Shown: positions 51,807 to 63,524 of the stretch, one piece after another | How the letters are laid out: each line of letters starts with the position of its first letter | How positions within the stretch are numbered: the stretch's first letter is position 1 | From: Anoplolepis gracilipes | Taxonomy: Eukaryota > Arthropoda > Insecta > Hymenoptera > Formicidae | Reading direction: 5' to 3' | Assembly: GCF_047496725.1 (NCBI RefSeq) | Contig: NC_132971.1 | Span: 6,498,501 to 6,562,500 of the forward strand | Length of the DNA stretch: 64,000 bases | Program-made: the position numbers and the translations under genes | Notes under the pieces: generated by a model | What the model saw: only the letters and a program-made list of their open reading frames with translations | The model's database searches: none | Told to the model about the DNA's origin: nothing

Positions 51807-53732
51807 TAAATATAAAAGGAGAGAAACGAGAAACGCATAAGGATCGGAAAAAAAAGAAAAAATTAATGATACAGTTACAAGTTAAACAGATCGTTTGAAA
51901 GCAGAAGAGTAAAATACACATATGTAAAAGATCACATGAGTTGATGAGAAATTGACGCGAGGTCACAATCTAGTAATCGGTTTGCGATAGTTTTGATCTG
52001 TACATTCTTATAGAAAAAAGCGGAGTAATCCGTAATGACCTAAGACATACATTAAAAATTTTAATAAAAAGTTCTAATAGATTTCAGTCATTAATATTAT
52101 CGTTAATAATATCAGAAAGAAATACAGCGTCAGATACATGTTGATGATTTTTCTAAAAATAAATTCAGAATTTATATATCAAATGTGAGTAATCTTGATC
52201 ATATCTGCTTATAGAAGTTCTTATCCTAAGCAAGACCAGTCTTAAAAATTTATGTTACACATTTATATGTATAACACATTAAACAAATGAAATTTATTTC
52301 ACATATGATAGATGATGATATGTTAACTAGCATGTTAAAATAAAGTCTAACTAGAGATGTAAATGTAGCAAGCGAAGTGTGACGGGTCCTTAATTTCATT
52401 AGAAACCCGTAGTAAAATAATATAGCGAAGTTAACAATGCCATTTATATGAAGGATATAAGATAAGGAAGAATTTATTTAATACATTCAGATCACGGACA
52501 GTATACATTTTTTCAATTGAAGATTATTAAGGCTATATTCAAAATTTAGGGGCTTACGCAGCAATACTAAAGCAATACTACAACTTACAAATATTTAAAT
52601 GAAAATTACATTAACCGGAAATAGAGCTAACATGCATAGCTAATATATCAAGATTAAATTGAATCATATAGCAGTTGAATCACCAGTGTGATGGCGAATT
52701 CATACATTATAAATGAATATTTTTAAATCACTGGCTTATATAACAGAACGTTCACGTATTTAAAGATTATGGTCTACAAAGTCAAAGGCCTGACGGCCAA
52801 AATCCCAAAAGCTAAACAAAAATTAGTTTTAAAATTTATCAACTTATTGACTGAAATTAAATATAAATCGATTTTTATTAAATACTACCAAATTAATTAC
52901 AATCGATTTACCATATTGATCGGTACAAATAATATTTTTGACAAGATAATAAAAGTAATAATCTCCTTAAATTACTTTTAAAATAATATTCAAAATAGAA
53001 ATCGATTTGTAATTCTTGATTTCTCTGAAGTCTGACTTAAAAACCGATCTAATATATAAAATAAATTCTATCATATAGAAAATACCTCGAAACTTAACAA
53101 TTTATTAAAGATAGAAAGATTATCAAATAACGCATGTGTAAAGATATAAAGATAATATGTGTGTGTATGTATGTATCATCGGCACCAAAACTCTTTTTGT
53201 CAAGCAAATCAATCACATTAAATGCCAAATCTATCAGGAGATTGCAAAGTACAAAATCAGTATCGTTATAAAAAACATAAGAAAGATTAGACGACAATTT
53301 ATATATCGACCGAGAAAGTCGAATTAAAGATTGGCTACTAATTGATCTGTATCCGCAGGATACAGGCGTAAGTTAATGAGAAAACTTTGTTAGATCTTTT
53401 GGAATTGACGAAACTTCAAAAAGTTCTAACATTACAAAATATATTCCAATATATTAGTAATCAGTATAAAGTGCGTGATCAATATCAACTGGGTTTTTTT
53501 TTACATTTGAAACGGGGAACGAGATGATTGGAATATAAATTACAGTTTTTCCATATGTAATGTATACAATCTTTTTTCCGACAAACAAAGATCATGTGAG
53601 GTCCATTTTGAAAGAGAAAGATTATTATTAATAGACTGTCAATGAGAATTAAATGAGAGTAAAGAAAGTCAATAAATTCATTTATTATTAATCAATTCGT
53701 TACTAATAAGACTGATTGTGAGATAGTGACAG
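51807..53732. other. AT-rich gene-free stretch
   Basis: Low G+C, few microsatellites, many stop codons in all frames and no open frame over 71 codons. It may contain eroded transposon sequence, but I could not assign any to families A or B. Confidence 0.45.
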
Positions 53733-54083
53733 ATTGAGTTAAAATTACTTCTTTTAAAATCTCGATACCTTAATCGACTACAATAAACTATTAAAAAAAT
53801 ATATTAATATTGAAGGAAAGATAATTTCTTACTTTGATATTTTAAGAAGTCAGTCATTTTCTTTCTATTATTTAGTCTGGCAATTTTCAACTTCTTTTTT
53901 TATATCTCTAATCTAATTGTAAATACAAAAGCGTTCTGTTATTTGCTTTTATTTGAGATACAAAGAGCTCAATTCTTATATTAATTAAACTTAATATAAT
54001 ATTAAACTTTGGTTAAAATCCTCTAAAATCTATATGTGTGAGAAAATTGAGATATGAAAATAGAAGGAAAATTTCGATTCGAA
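53733..54083 (-). mobile_element. Family A MITE-like element, copy A6
   Basis: The left end TTGAGTTAAAATTACTTC and the right end, read in reverse complement as TTCGAATCGAAATTTTCC, are terminal inverted repeats. The minus-strand core reads TTAATATAAGAATTGAG, and GTCTGGCAATTTTCAAC corresponds to the GGCAAAA block. It is somewhat longer than the plus-strand copies owing to AT insertions. Confidence 0.7.
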
Positions 54084-54885
54084 ATGCGATTGAAGAGGTA
54101 TGAAAAATCAGAGATTGCACAGAGATCGAAAATATTAACAATAGAAAATATAAGATTAGGTGTAAAACATGATGAAATTATAGATATATAAGAATAATAA
54201 TATAGTATTATATGTATATGTATTATTATTAATAGATTATATATTAATTACACTGTATTAAATTGTAGAAATTATATGAAATGTTCAACTAGAACGGATT
54301 ATAAAACGATCTCTCCTGATAACATATTGTTAATGACGAACGAATATTCAAACTTCAATATAAATTGTGATAGATGAAATAATATGATGAAATAATAATA
54401 CTATAAATAATCTCGATTCTCATGTCTATAAGCAAGAAGAAGGTTCCGCAATGCATTTTACACAAAGAAGACAAAGGTAAAATATCGACAGGCTTAATCG
54501 CGCGACGATAGGAGAGAGATTTAGTATAATTAACCGTCTAAAAATACTACGGCTCTCTCTCAAAGGACCGTGAAGTGCCGTATCATTTGGAATTCAGAAA
54601 CCGTGGCAGATGATCGTCGTTAACGTCGCTTTGAAGATCTCGTCTTTCTCTCTCTCTCTCTCTTTTCCTCGCGCGCGCGAAGGGTGGTGAATCGGCGTTG
54701 CACTTCTCGTCTTTCTCGCTCGCTGACGGACAAACGGACGGACGGACGGTCCGTCGGGAGAGGCATCGGTGAGGCAGAAGAAGAGAGACGAACGGGAGGG
54801 AGAGCCCGGTCGTCTAACGAGCCCCGCCGTGAGATGCGAACGACATTTCTCACCGTTGCTCTCGTTATCCGGTGCCTCGTATGGG
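54084..54885. other. Gene-free stretch
   Basis: AT-rich to about 54450, then CpG-rich with a TC run at 54643-54662 and GGAC/GACG words at 54727-54750. No gene is supported. Confidence 0.45.
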
Positions 54886-54909
54886 CACACACACACACAC
54901 ACACACACT
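54886..54909 (+). repeat. (CA)12 microsatellite
   Basis: A pure CA run continuing as TCACACGTGTACGCACATACACA. Confidence 0.92.
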
Positions 54910-55525
54910 CACACGTGTACGCACATACACATTCGGCGTAGCCCTGTTAAAGAGCGACTTAATCACCCCGTCGCATCTCGAGTTCGAGCAAAAATCCGCT
55001 ATTAAGGTACGTACGTCATCTCATCGAAGTTGCTCTGCTAATTGCATCTCGCGCTGTCGAACGGAGCTGTCCTCAATCGCGACAAAGTCGCGTTATTTAG
55101 GGGATTTTAGCATGACATGGCGCCAAGGAGATTCGTAATCCCTTATGTGAAAAGTTTCGGGAAAAATACATCGTCGATTCTTCTCTAATATATGATTAAT
55201 CGCATATTAGAGCAGAAGAAACATGGTATATTTTGAATAAATAAATTAATATTATTTGAATAGCTCTTTAATTTTTTTGACGATTTAATTTATTATTGCT
55301 ATCTACGTTAGGCAAACAGCATAGCCATGCCTCTCTTTAATAAATTGATTTCAGATGTGTGAGAGAGAAAGAACAGTGTCACGTGAATACGCGTTTTCAG
55401 GCGAGTAACGATGGCGGTCGGTCATTGTCTCAGGTATTATCGAGGCGGGCATCTCGACGCCTCTTGAAGTTGCGGAGGCGGTCAAGCCCTTCTTTCTCTT
55501 GTTCCTTGTGTCTTTCGTCCTCTCA

Positions 55526-55527
<2 letters not shown>

Positions 55528-55587
<60 letters not shown>
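55528..55587 (+). repeat. (TCG)20 trinucleotide array
   Basis: Twenty perfect TCG units over 60 bp, CpG in every unit. All three plus frames and the minus frames stay open, giving Val, Ser/Arg or (minus) Asp runs. A poly-Asp reading on the minus strand is possible in a real protein, but no flanking domain supports it. Confidence 0.96.
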
Positions 55588-55591
<4 letters not shown>

Positions 55592-57900
55592 TGTCGTACT
55601 GATGCACTAGTGTAGCGAAGAGAGAAAAGGGACTCGTCTCGAACATTCTTTTAAAACGTAAAAGCACAACGTCGACCTCAACGAAACGGAAAATTATAAA
55701 TAATGACAAGCCTATAGATTCATGTTCTATCTCGAACTTTTTCACGGTTTACCACTAAACGACGATGACGAAGAACAACGAGAAAAAAAACCAGACGACA
55801 AAGGAAAAGAAGTTCGAGAGGCAATATTATTTTGATTCTTTCATTTGTGCGTATAATGGTGTTTATAATTGTTTAAAAAACGAAGACATAGTGACTGAGA
55901 TGTCACAGATAAATGATTATTTTATTTTTGATTTTATTCTCTTGTAGAAGAGTTTTTATAATCTTTATTTTAGAGAAGCAAGAAGCTTAATGTAATTACA
56001 ATTGTTGAAGTTAAAATATATAGTTTCTCATTTATAATATATATAAATATATATACAAAAAATTATTTATAAATAATACTAATTTTTGGAAGTTAAATTA
56101 TAATATACCTAGTTAAAAATTACTTTTTAAAATACTTTACTTATAAAAATAATATAAATAAAAAATATCAGGTAAGGGTAAGGAATAAATAATTATTAAA
56201 AATTATAAAGTATATGATAAGCTAAAATTAATTAAAAATTTAATTATTTTATAAAAATCCTATGTTTTTTGTTATGAATAACTATGAAGTTATTAATAGA
56301 GTGCGGAAGATACTTGATGCACAGTCGAACCCGCAATGCAAGGATGATATCACGCGCAACGATTATGTGCAACCCGTATCACTATTCGTTGTAATCGGTG
56401 ACCGAGATAACTACGCCACACAAAACGACATCAGAAGACGACGTGCATGTTGCACGCGCACAGACACCAACTTTGTTGATGTCTTCCACGAATGTCCGGG
56501 TGGACATATCCTTAATGATCGGCTCAGTGTATCGCGGTGGATAATCGTCATCCGGTGCGTGAAGAGGAGATTCTCTTCCTCTCTCTCTCTCTCCTGTTAT
56601 CTATGTTGCTTACATTGCATGGATCGAGACAAGTTGCTAGCCTTCGGATGGCCAGACATTGATGCTCCGATCCTGATCATATATACATATAATAAATGCG
56701 TTGTATATCGCGCTCTTTCTCTTTCTCTTTTATCAGACGACAAATGTGTGCTCTTGCTGACACGTCGCCTTCTCGTGAAGCAAGCTTCGTTATTTCGGCC
56801 TCACATTATCGACCTCGCATTGCTTACCTCTCTCCCGAGAGGATAAACACTCTCTCCTCCCATATATACGCCAATTCGTCGTAACGTTGCCGTAATCGGA
56901 TATCCGACCGGACGCCATGAATGTGACCGTGAAGTTGTTATAAACATACGCTTACATTTGTTATAAGTAGCGACGATATGTATCGTTCAATCGTACCGTA
57001 ACACATAGTAATGCCGACCTAACGTCGGCTAAAGCTTCAGCAAATCCAACTAATTATTGTTCAACATTTCTGAAATTTACTTCTGAATTTTAACGGCGTC
57101 GTCTAATATTTCGTTTACTTTTCGCGAGTAAGATATTGAAAAAAAGTCTAAGAAGATGCTAATTAAAAACAAGTATAAAAACTATGTCTCTCCTTTTTAT
57201 ATATACGATCAGCGCAAGAATTCATCCTCGCAAAAGACACTATTATCCCGCCAAGCATTCGCAGTGAAAATCGGACACCGAGAGAGTATACCTGAAGAGG
57301 CATTCGAGACTCTTGTAGCTTGTTCTACGTGTGGACTATGGTAGGCACTACTACACCATGGACGAGCATTGGATGGAAGCGCGTCGCGTATCAAAAGACG
57401 CCGCCACGATATAGGGTTACCGACTCCGCCGTAAACCACGTTATGCCTTCTAATGGTTTGTATAGGGTTAGGATGTAATCTCTCTCAAGCTTAGTTTGGA
57501 TTCTCTCTATACGTGGATTTTTCCATCGATCCTTGAACTATTTTTAGAGCATGTCTCGAACAGGTGCTGCGGAAACGTTCCCAGGTATCCCGATCAAAGA
57601 TAAGAGATTTTATCGAAGCGCGACGACCGTCTTAAAACTTTTTACACCTTTATATACTTCGCGCTACGGATCTCCTATAAACACAAGGATAAACAGAATC
57701 GCCAAATTAAAGCGATTTAACTACACGAGCGGCGATAAAAAAGAGAATTATACTTTGTATTCAAGGTATTTATTCTCTGAAAAAAACACAAAAACCCTGG
57801 AATACTCAGGGATTTTTTTTATATTTAGAAAAATTAGAGAAATCTCATGAAAATTTATTCAGATTTAGAGAATTTTTTTGATAATTTTGCTTTCATGTGT
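55588..57900. other. Gene-free stretch
   Basis: AT-rich at 55950-56260. Positions 56262-56846 form the longest non-simple open frame in the window (194 codons, plus), without a recognised family and including a CT run. A frame at 57551-57850 (99 codons) follows an acceptor-like TATTTTTAG. Positions 57795-57811 form a CCCTG/CAGGG stem flanked by A and T runs. No gene is firmly supported. Confidence 0.4.
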
Positions 57901-57922
57901 AAACAGTCGGTCGTGTAAAAAC

Positions 57923-58013
57923 TGGTTTTTACTTCGTGGAAATTCATTAATTGTTGAGAGTTTTGTCTTTACTTTTAAAAGTTCTGAGAGTTTTTAATAG
58001 ATTAAACAAATAG
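57923..58013 (+). repeat. Diverged tandem duplication, unit 1
   Basis: About 90 bp (ACTTCGTGGAAATTCATTAA through TAAACAAATAG) is repeated in altered form at 58083-58167. The ordered matches include CATTAATT, TTGTCTTTACTTTTAAAAGTT and AATAGATTAAACAAATAG. Confidence 0.65.
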
Positions 58014-58082
58014 TTCTATCTATTTTTTTCGCAATTATCGCATAGCATATTTCGTGTAATTCCATTTGAGTGTGTGTGAAGC

Positions 58083-58167
58083 GTCTCACTTTGTGAAAAC
58101 ATTAATTATTAAGAACTTTGACTTTATTTTTAATAGTTTTAAAATTCTTGATAAATTAAATAAATAG
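58083..58167 (+). repeat. Diverged tandem duplication, unit 2
   Basis: The counterpart of 57923-58013 with CACTTTGTGAAAACATTAATT and ATAAATTAAATAAATAG. The phrase GCGTCTCACTTTGT at its start recurs at 58216, suggesting a third partial unit. Confidence 0.65.
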
Positions 58168-58169
58168 TG

Positions 58170-58190
58170 TCGGCCATTAAAAATGGCCGA
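58170..58190. other. 9-bp stem hairpin
   Basis: TCGGCCATT and AATGGCCGA flank a 3-base loop AAA. It lies directly after duplication unit 2 and could mark an element end. Confidence 0.5.
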
Positions 58191-58365
58191 GAAAAAAATC
58201 AGGTTCACATGCTGCGTCTCACTTTGTCTTTCGACAATTTTTTTTAGCATTCTTTCCAAATTTTAAACGCTTCAGAGTGCTGCAATAGTTCTATAAAAAG
58301 CTCTAAGCATAAATAAAAATTATTAAAATGTTGATTATACAAATTAGATCGGTCGCTAGGCATAA

Positions 58366-58531
58366 ATGAGATTTCGTGTTATACCTGCCTCTCGATTTGA
58401 TTTATTTAATAAATATTGTAATAATTTTAGGCATATCTGTACTCTGTAAAGAATTATATTCTGTACTTTGTACAGAAAGTGTATAAATAATTGTAGAACG
58501 ATACAAAGAAAAAAATAACACGAAATTTCAT
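58366..58531. repeat. Inverted repeat pair, 17-bp arms 132 bp apart
   Basis: ATGAGATTTCGTGTTAT (58366-58382) is matched at 58515-58531 by the reverse complement of ATGAAATTTCGTGTTAT, 16 of 17 bases. The interior has a CTGTACTCTGTA / CTGTACTTTGTA direct repeat. It resembles a small element with terminal inverted repeats. Confidence 0.45.
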
Positions 58532-60131
58532 TTAAAATCGATAAGCCAATTGAAATATGACCAGCGTTTAATTTGGCAATTTAATTTGTTTAATTAATAT
58601 TATTTCATTTTTTACAAGATTTGAGTAGACACTTTGTATAACTTTTCGACCAACTACGTCCTAAGAAACATTGAATTCTGCGATCGAGCCTGTCCAAGCG
58701 ATTCGATTATATCCCTCCCAACTCGGGAATAAATTAAATCAGGCGAAAAGGAGAAGCGCGGTTCGCCTCTCTCTTCTTCGAGTAGTGTGTTAGAATGACG
58801 AATCCCTTCGGAGGATCGTCGGCTATTTAGATACCAATCTAGATGGAGGCCACGGATTCGGTCCTATCGGGGAAATCTTAGAAGCGACTAGTCCACGATA
58901 CGATCCTTGAGCGCCTTCGAGGCGTCGGGTATCGTTCACGCATAAAAAATTAGAGATTGCAGCTCCTTCCTATGTAATACGCGGTTTAACCTCCTATAAT
59001 GCGGTGTAACTTTGATCACAGATTATATCGAGCATAATAGTGACATCAGTTTCTTTATATAGCTTATAATTATAGCAAATTTGCAATTACAACTTCACCT
59101 TGATGAGAATTATATCGTATCATTTCTGACATAATTCATATCTTCCAAAATATACACTTAAATTATAAATTATATATCGCTCTTTTTTTCACGCTTCTTT
59201 CTTGCAGTAGAACACAAGCTTTGAGACTTGTAAAGAGAGAAAGATATATTTTGATTATATCGATAACCGAGGTGGCAAAATAAAACTGTATTGCTTGCTC
59301 ACGTAGATGCTTACACGTCGAATCGCGAGAATTCGGGGAGAGGAAAAGAGAGAGATAGGCCAGCTTTGTTACCTTGTTGGAAGCGTGGAAGACGATCTCG
59401 GAGAGAATAGAGTGAGAGGGAGGACAAGGGAGGGGAGATATTAGCGAGACAAATAGCTCGGTGTGAGGACAGAATACATATATATTCCTATGTATATATG
59501 TATGTCGGAATACGGTAGGGCTAGTTACTACTATCTTGGCATACTATAACTGAACGAGCGCAGTACGTTTGTACTCGGCTCATGGCATCTACTACGCGAG
59601 TAAGCGGAGCTTAGTCTCCCGTATTAGCATATGAGCGGCGCCTAATTAACGCTCCGGACTACCGCGACGCGGGGGCATTAAATAATGTAAAGCCGGAGCC
59701 CCGCCATTGTCTTATCCAAAGCCGTTCGTAAAACTCCGGTTAAGTCGGCGAATGGTTACCAGATTTCGGCGGCGCTCTAAGGGCGAGAGATGTCTTCCTG
59801 GGGAGACGCTCTGCGATTTGCTTTCCTGTAGCAGAAAAGACTAATTACTCGGGGATAAACGTACCCGCTCGTATACACACATCTTCGTTTCCTCTTTAAC
59901 GTGTAATATGTAAAGTTTCTCGAAACTATTTGCGTACAAGCGTCAAGAAAATCATTCGTCAATTTTTCTACTTTATTATTTAGTATAATTTATCTAAAAA
60001 CTGATCTATATGTATACACACACACAAAGTAAGAATCCTAAAGGTAGGTCAAAAGTTTTAGTGGGTGATTCTTTGAAAAGATGGTTTCTTGAAGAAAAAT
60101 TTCTATGTGCCAATGTAATTTTTGCGCACAT
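58532..60131. other. Gene-free stretch
   Basis: Mixed unique sequence. A CpG-containing patch at 59520-59780 looks non-repetitive but has no open frame of note. A short TA/TGTA run lies at 59476-59503. No gene is supported. Confidence 0.45.
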
Positions 60132-60150
60132 GTGCAGGAACATCCTGCAC
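60132..60150. other. 8-bp stem hairpin abutting a TA tract
   Basis: GTGCAGGA and TCCTGCAC flank the loop ACA. The stem ends one base before the (TA)n run. Confidence 0.5.

Positions 60151-60151
<1 letters not shown>

Positions 60152-60191
<40 letters not shown>
60152..60191 (+). repeat. (TA)20 microsatellite
   Basis: A pure TA run of 40 bp. Confidence 0.95.
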
Positions 60192-60194
<3 letters not shown>

Positions 60195-61068
60195 ATTTCG
60201 TATCTTTCTCACGCTATTTTCATTTTTCCATTTCTAATTTATCATGCTTGTTCGATTCATAACGCGACATGTAAATCGTACGGCGACAAAAATCCATAAG
60301 AACACGAGTAAGGTAGTTACAGCTGTACGCCATAAATACTGTGTGCTTTAGCAGGTTCTGTGGCAGACGGTGTGTAGCAGCGACCGGCATTAAAAGGCTC
60401 CGATCCGTCTGATAAGGAACGGATACGTACACTCGATTATAATTCCGCTGATGAGAAAAAAATCAATCTCCCGGTGAGAGCTCTCTTGCATGGCGGAGGT
60501 GAGCACCATTTAAAGAGTTGAGGCGTTGATTTTGAAACTCTGCGAACACCGCACGGGGTCCACCGTGTGCTTCGAACTTGGTCTCTCTCGCTCTCTTTCT
60601 CTTTCGCGGCGGCATATTGTCAGGCGATAAAACGAGGCTGGCAGAAGGCGGCGGGAATAAATTTATGAATGCTGGAAGCCGAGGCTGCATTCCGCGCGCG
60701 GTCTGCGCCCGACACACTGAATTGTCGCTCTCATTAGCGACTCGCCCGGGCTTTCTTTCTCCGCGCTTCGGCCATCTCTCACTCTCTCTCACTCTCTTTC
60801 TCTCTACCCTCCTTCCTTGTTCCGCTTTCCTCTGGTCTCTTTCGCCAGCTCCACCATTCTTCCACTTTCTGGTGCATCCTTCTCGCCCCTCCTCAACCGA
60901 TTGATATGCGTCGCACGGCCTTCCGAGTCCATTTCCAGAACCGCACTAATCTCGGCGGCTTTAATGAATTTTAATCGAAAGCGAGCAGCTCATTCCGTCA
61001 AACCATCGGAGACGACGAAGAACGATCACGATCCATGCCAAGAGAGGAGCCCAGTCGTGTGTTAATTG

Positions 61069-61071
<3 letters not shown>
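60192..61071. other. Gene-free stretch
   Basis: It contains CT-rich 60580-60605 and 60775-60810 and CpG-rich 60530-60900 with open frames around 109 codons on both strands. No family is recognised. Confidence 0.45.
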
Positions 61072-61141
<70 letters not shown>

Positions 61142-61144
61142 CCC

Positions 61145-61175
<31 letters not shown>

Positions 61176-61183
61176 TCTCTCTC
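61072..61183 (+). repeat. (TC)n-(C)7-(CT)n polypyrimidine tract
   Basis: About 34 TC units, a run of seven C (61139-61145), then about 19 CT units with late TTT interruptions. At 112 bp it is the second-longest such tract here. Confidence 0.96.
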
Positions 61184-63139
61184 GTATTGTGTGGGCGTAC
61201 ATGATAGATATAAAACGCGACATCGTAAATGTCGCGCAACGTCGTGACAAGGTATAAAGAAAGAACACGCACAAAAATGTGGAGCACATAACATACTATT
61301 CTGAACGGATGCAGATAACCTTTGCACAGCAGTGCCAAGGCACGGGGGAAACTATTAATAAAGGAATTTTTCTGAAATATTAACAATATTAAAGAAAAAT
61401 TGTATGTCTTTTTTGTCTATATGTAACTTAAAAATATAACAAAATATAAAAACTCATTTCCGTTTAATGTTTTTTTTTTAATTTACTTTTTTATTCATAT
61501 AAATGTTTATTATTACTGAAGGGTTATCCTTTTACTTAAATTTATGTCATGTATAATTATAATCTACATGTGATATAATAAATATGTTATATATATTAAA
61601 TGTTAAAAAAATTATGTCTTTTAAGTTAAAAAAAAAACACAAAAGAAGAAAACAAAACTAGTCATACAAAAATACACATATTAATAATCTTAAGATATTG
61701 ATAATTATTAGTATTATTGAGAATTATTATTTCTAATCTATCTGAAATTTTGTGACGTATTCAGAAATATCACGTAATTCTAATCTATGTGATAAACCGG
61801 ATAAGAAACGAAGATTGCAACGAAATAAGGAGGGCGGAATAATAATTTGGCGCATTATGCGCCAAGTGTAGTAGAAATAAGTGCATCGAGCACGATCGTA
61901 AGTCTCGTTACGCGCATAAGTCAAGTCGGCGGCTAATAGTTAACGACTTTCCGGCCAAATAGTTCGCCCGTATGTTACGCGTACAATATATGCGCAGCTG
62001 TACGGAGCAGAGAGCCGTAGCGATAAAACTTTCGCTCCATAAGTTTGGGCGTTAATGCCGTTACGTATTCGGCCGATTCATCGAATAAATACGAAAACTC
62101 CCTCCCTACTTCTCCAGTATGCGTATCGACGCGCAGAGCTTAACAGCAATTTAATAAATATCCGGTGTAAAATTCCACGATGAATATTTTGGACTTTTGT
62201 TACAATAGTATGATAGTATTAAAATTCTGAAAGTATATAGATGACATAACTTGGCGTCGATTGCGTCGAACATTTCTGTGAGATTGCTACAATAACATCC
62301 GCGTGCTTCTTTAAAATAAATTCATTTTATTTAATTTATCGAGGAGACTCGAAAAGGAACGCATAATACAACAGCTGTTCGATAATATCGAAAGACGTTT
62401 GCGCCAGGAAACGTACGGGATGTTTGACGATTATTACGATCGAGACATAATTGGAGTAACGAAGGTCGTTCTGCCAGCTTGAAGGCTGCATGTGAGTATA
62501 CTTTCCTCCTCGTTACGGACATTGCATGCTTAATTGTACCGCTACGTCTCTAACGTCGTTCTCGCCGTCTCGTCGTTCGTCGCCGCTTAGGTGCCAGCAC
62601 GCGTTAATGACGCGTGTATTAAAAACGCGGGTGACTTAAAATAAACGGTCCTGCGGACGCGGTGATTGATGATAGTACTCCTCGTCTCCTACTCCTTTCT
62701 GGCTGAGGCGGAGCCGAGAAGAACAGCTCGAACTTGGTGCGCGAACAACGAACGAGGTAGAAGTACACCTCGACGATTTGTGTCGCGCTATTTGCACAAG
62801 CATGCTGGCACGGAGCTTTCAACGGCGAGAAATTTAATGTTATATAACAGAGAGCGAAGAGTTTTATTAGCTTAGGACTAAACACCTTGAGACAGTCACG
62901 GTAAATGTACATCAGTATAGTCTTTTAAACTGAATCAGTGCAGAGACACAAGATTTTATCAAATCAATGAATATTTCATTGATTTTCCATAAAAATATTC
63001 ACACTTTGCGCCTTTGTTTTAAGCTTCCGTAAATGATAATAAATTATTAAACAAAATTAAGTATACAAAATATCTAAAATCTTGTATAACTATCCAAATT
63101 AATTTTATTAATTTTTTAAATAATTTTATTTTGAAATAT
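61184..63139. other. Gene-free stretch
   Basis: AT-rich at 61380-61740 and 62930-63139, mixed between. Small open frames up to about 97 codons, none recognised. Confidence 0.45.
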
Positions 63140-63524
63140 AAAATATAGAATTGGTCAAACTCTCTCTGTGATATATTTATCTCTCAGTATAATAATAAAG
63201 AATAAAAATTATATATATATCACACATTTTTAGTTTTAAGATAAACTCACATGCAAAAAATAAGCAATATTCTTAGTGTTTCTCTAACAAAAATTATATT
63301 GCTATAAATTTATCTCTTATTATAACATTAATATTGTAACACAAAATTCTTTAAATCATTTTTTTTAATATTATTTTAAATTAAAATAGCCATGAACACT
63401 AATTGATTATTTTTTTTACTATATATTGACTATTTTTAGTCTTATTTCACTGACTATATTTATAACTTGTAAAATCAGTAACTATTACTTTTTAGTAATA
63501 ATAAAATTTATTCTACTTAAAAGA
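63140..63524 (-). mobile_element. Family B repeat, copy B3 (inverted)
   Basis: Read in reverse complement it gives CTTTTAAGTAGAATAAA, ATTATTACTAAAAAGTAATAG, TTATAAATATAGTCAGTG, AATAATCAATTAGTG, GAGTTTATC and TTAAAACTAAAAATGTGTG, in the same order as B2 or B1. It is strongly AT-rich. The lower-coordinate boundary is uncertain. Confidence 0.45.

Noticed and set aside
57455..57475. TAGGGTTAGG, like telomeric TTAGG repeats
   Set aside because: Fewer than two units are present, so there is no telomeric array.
57791..57820. Stem followed by T run resembling a bacterial terminator
   Set aside because: The genome context is eukaryotic and no gene ends here, so it is treated only as a hairpin.
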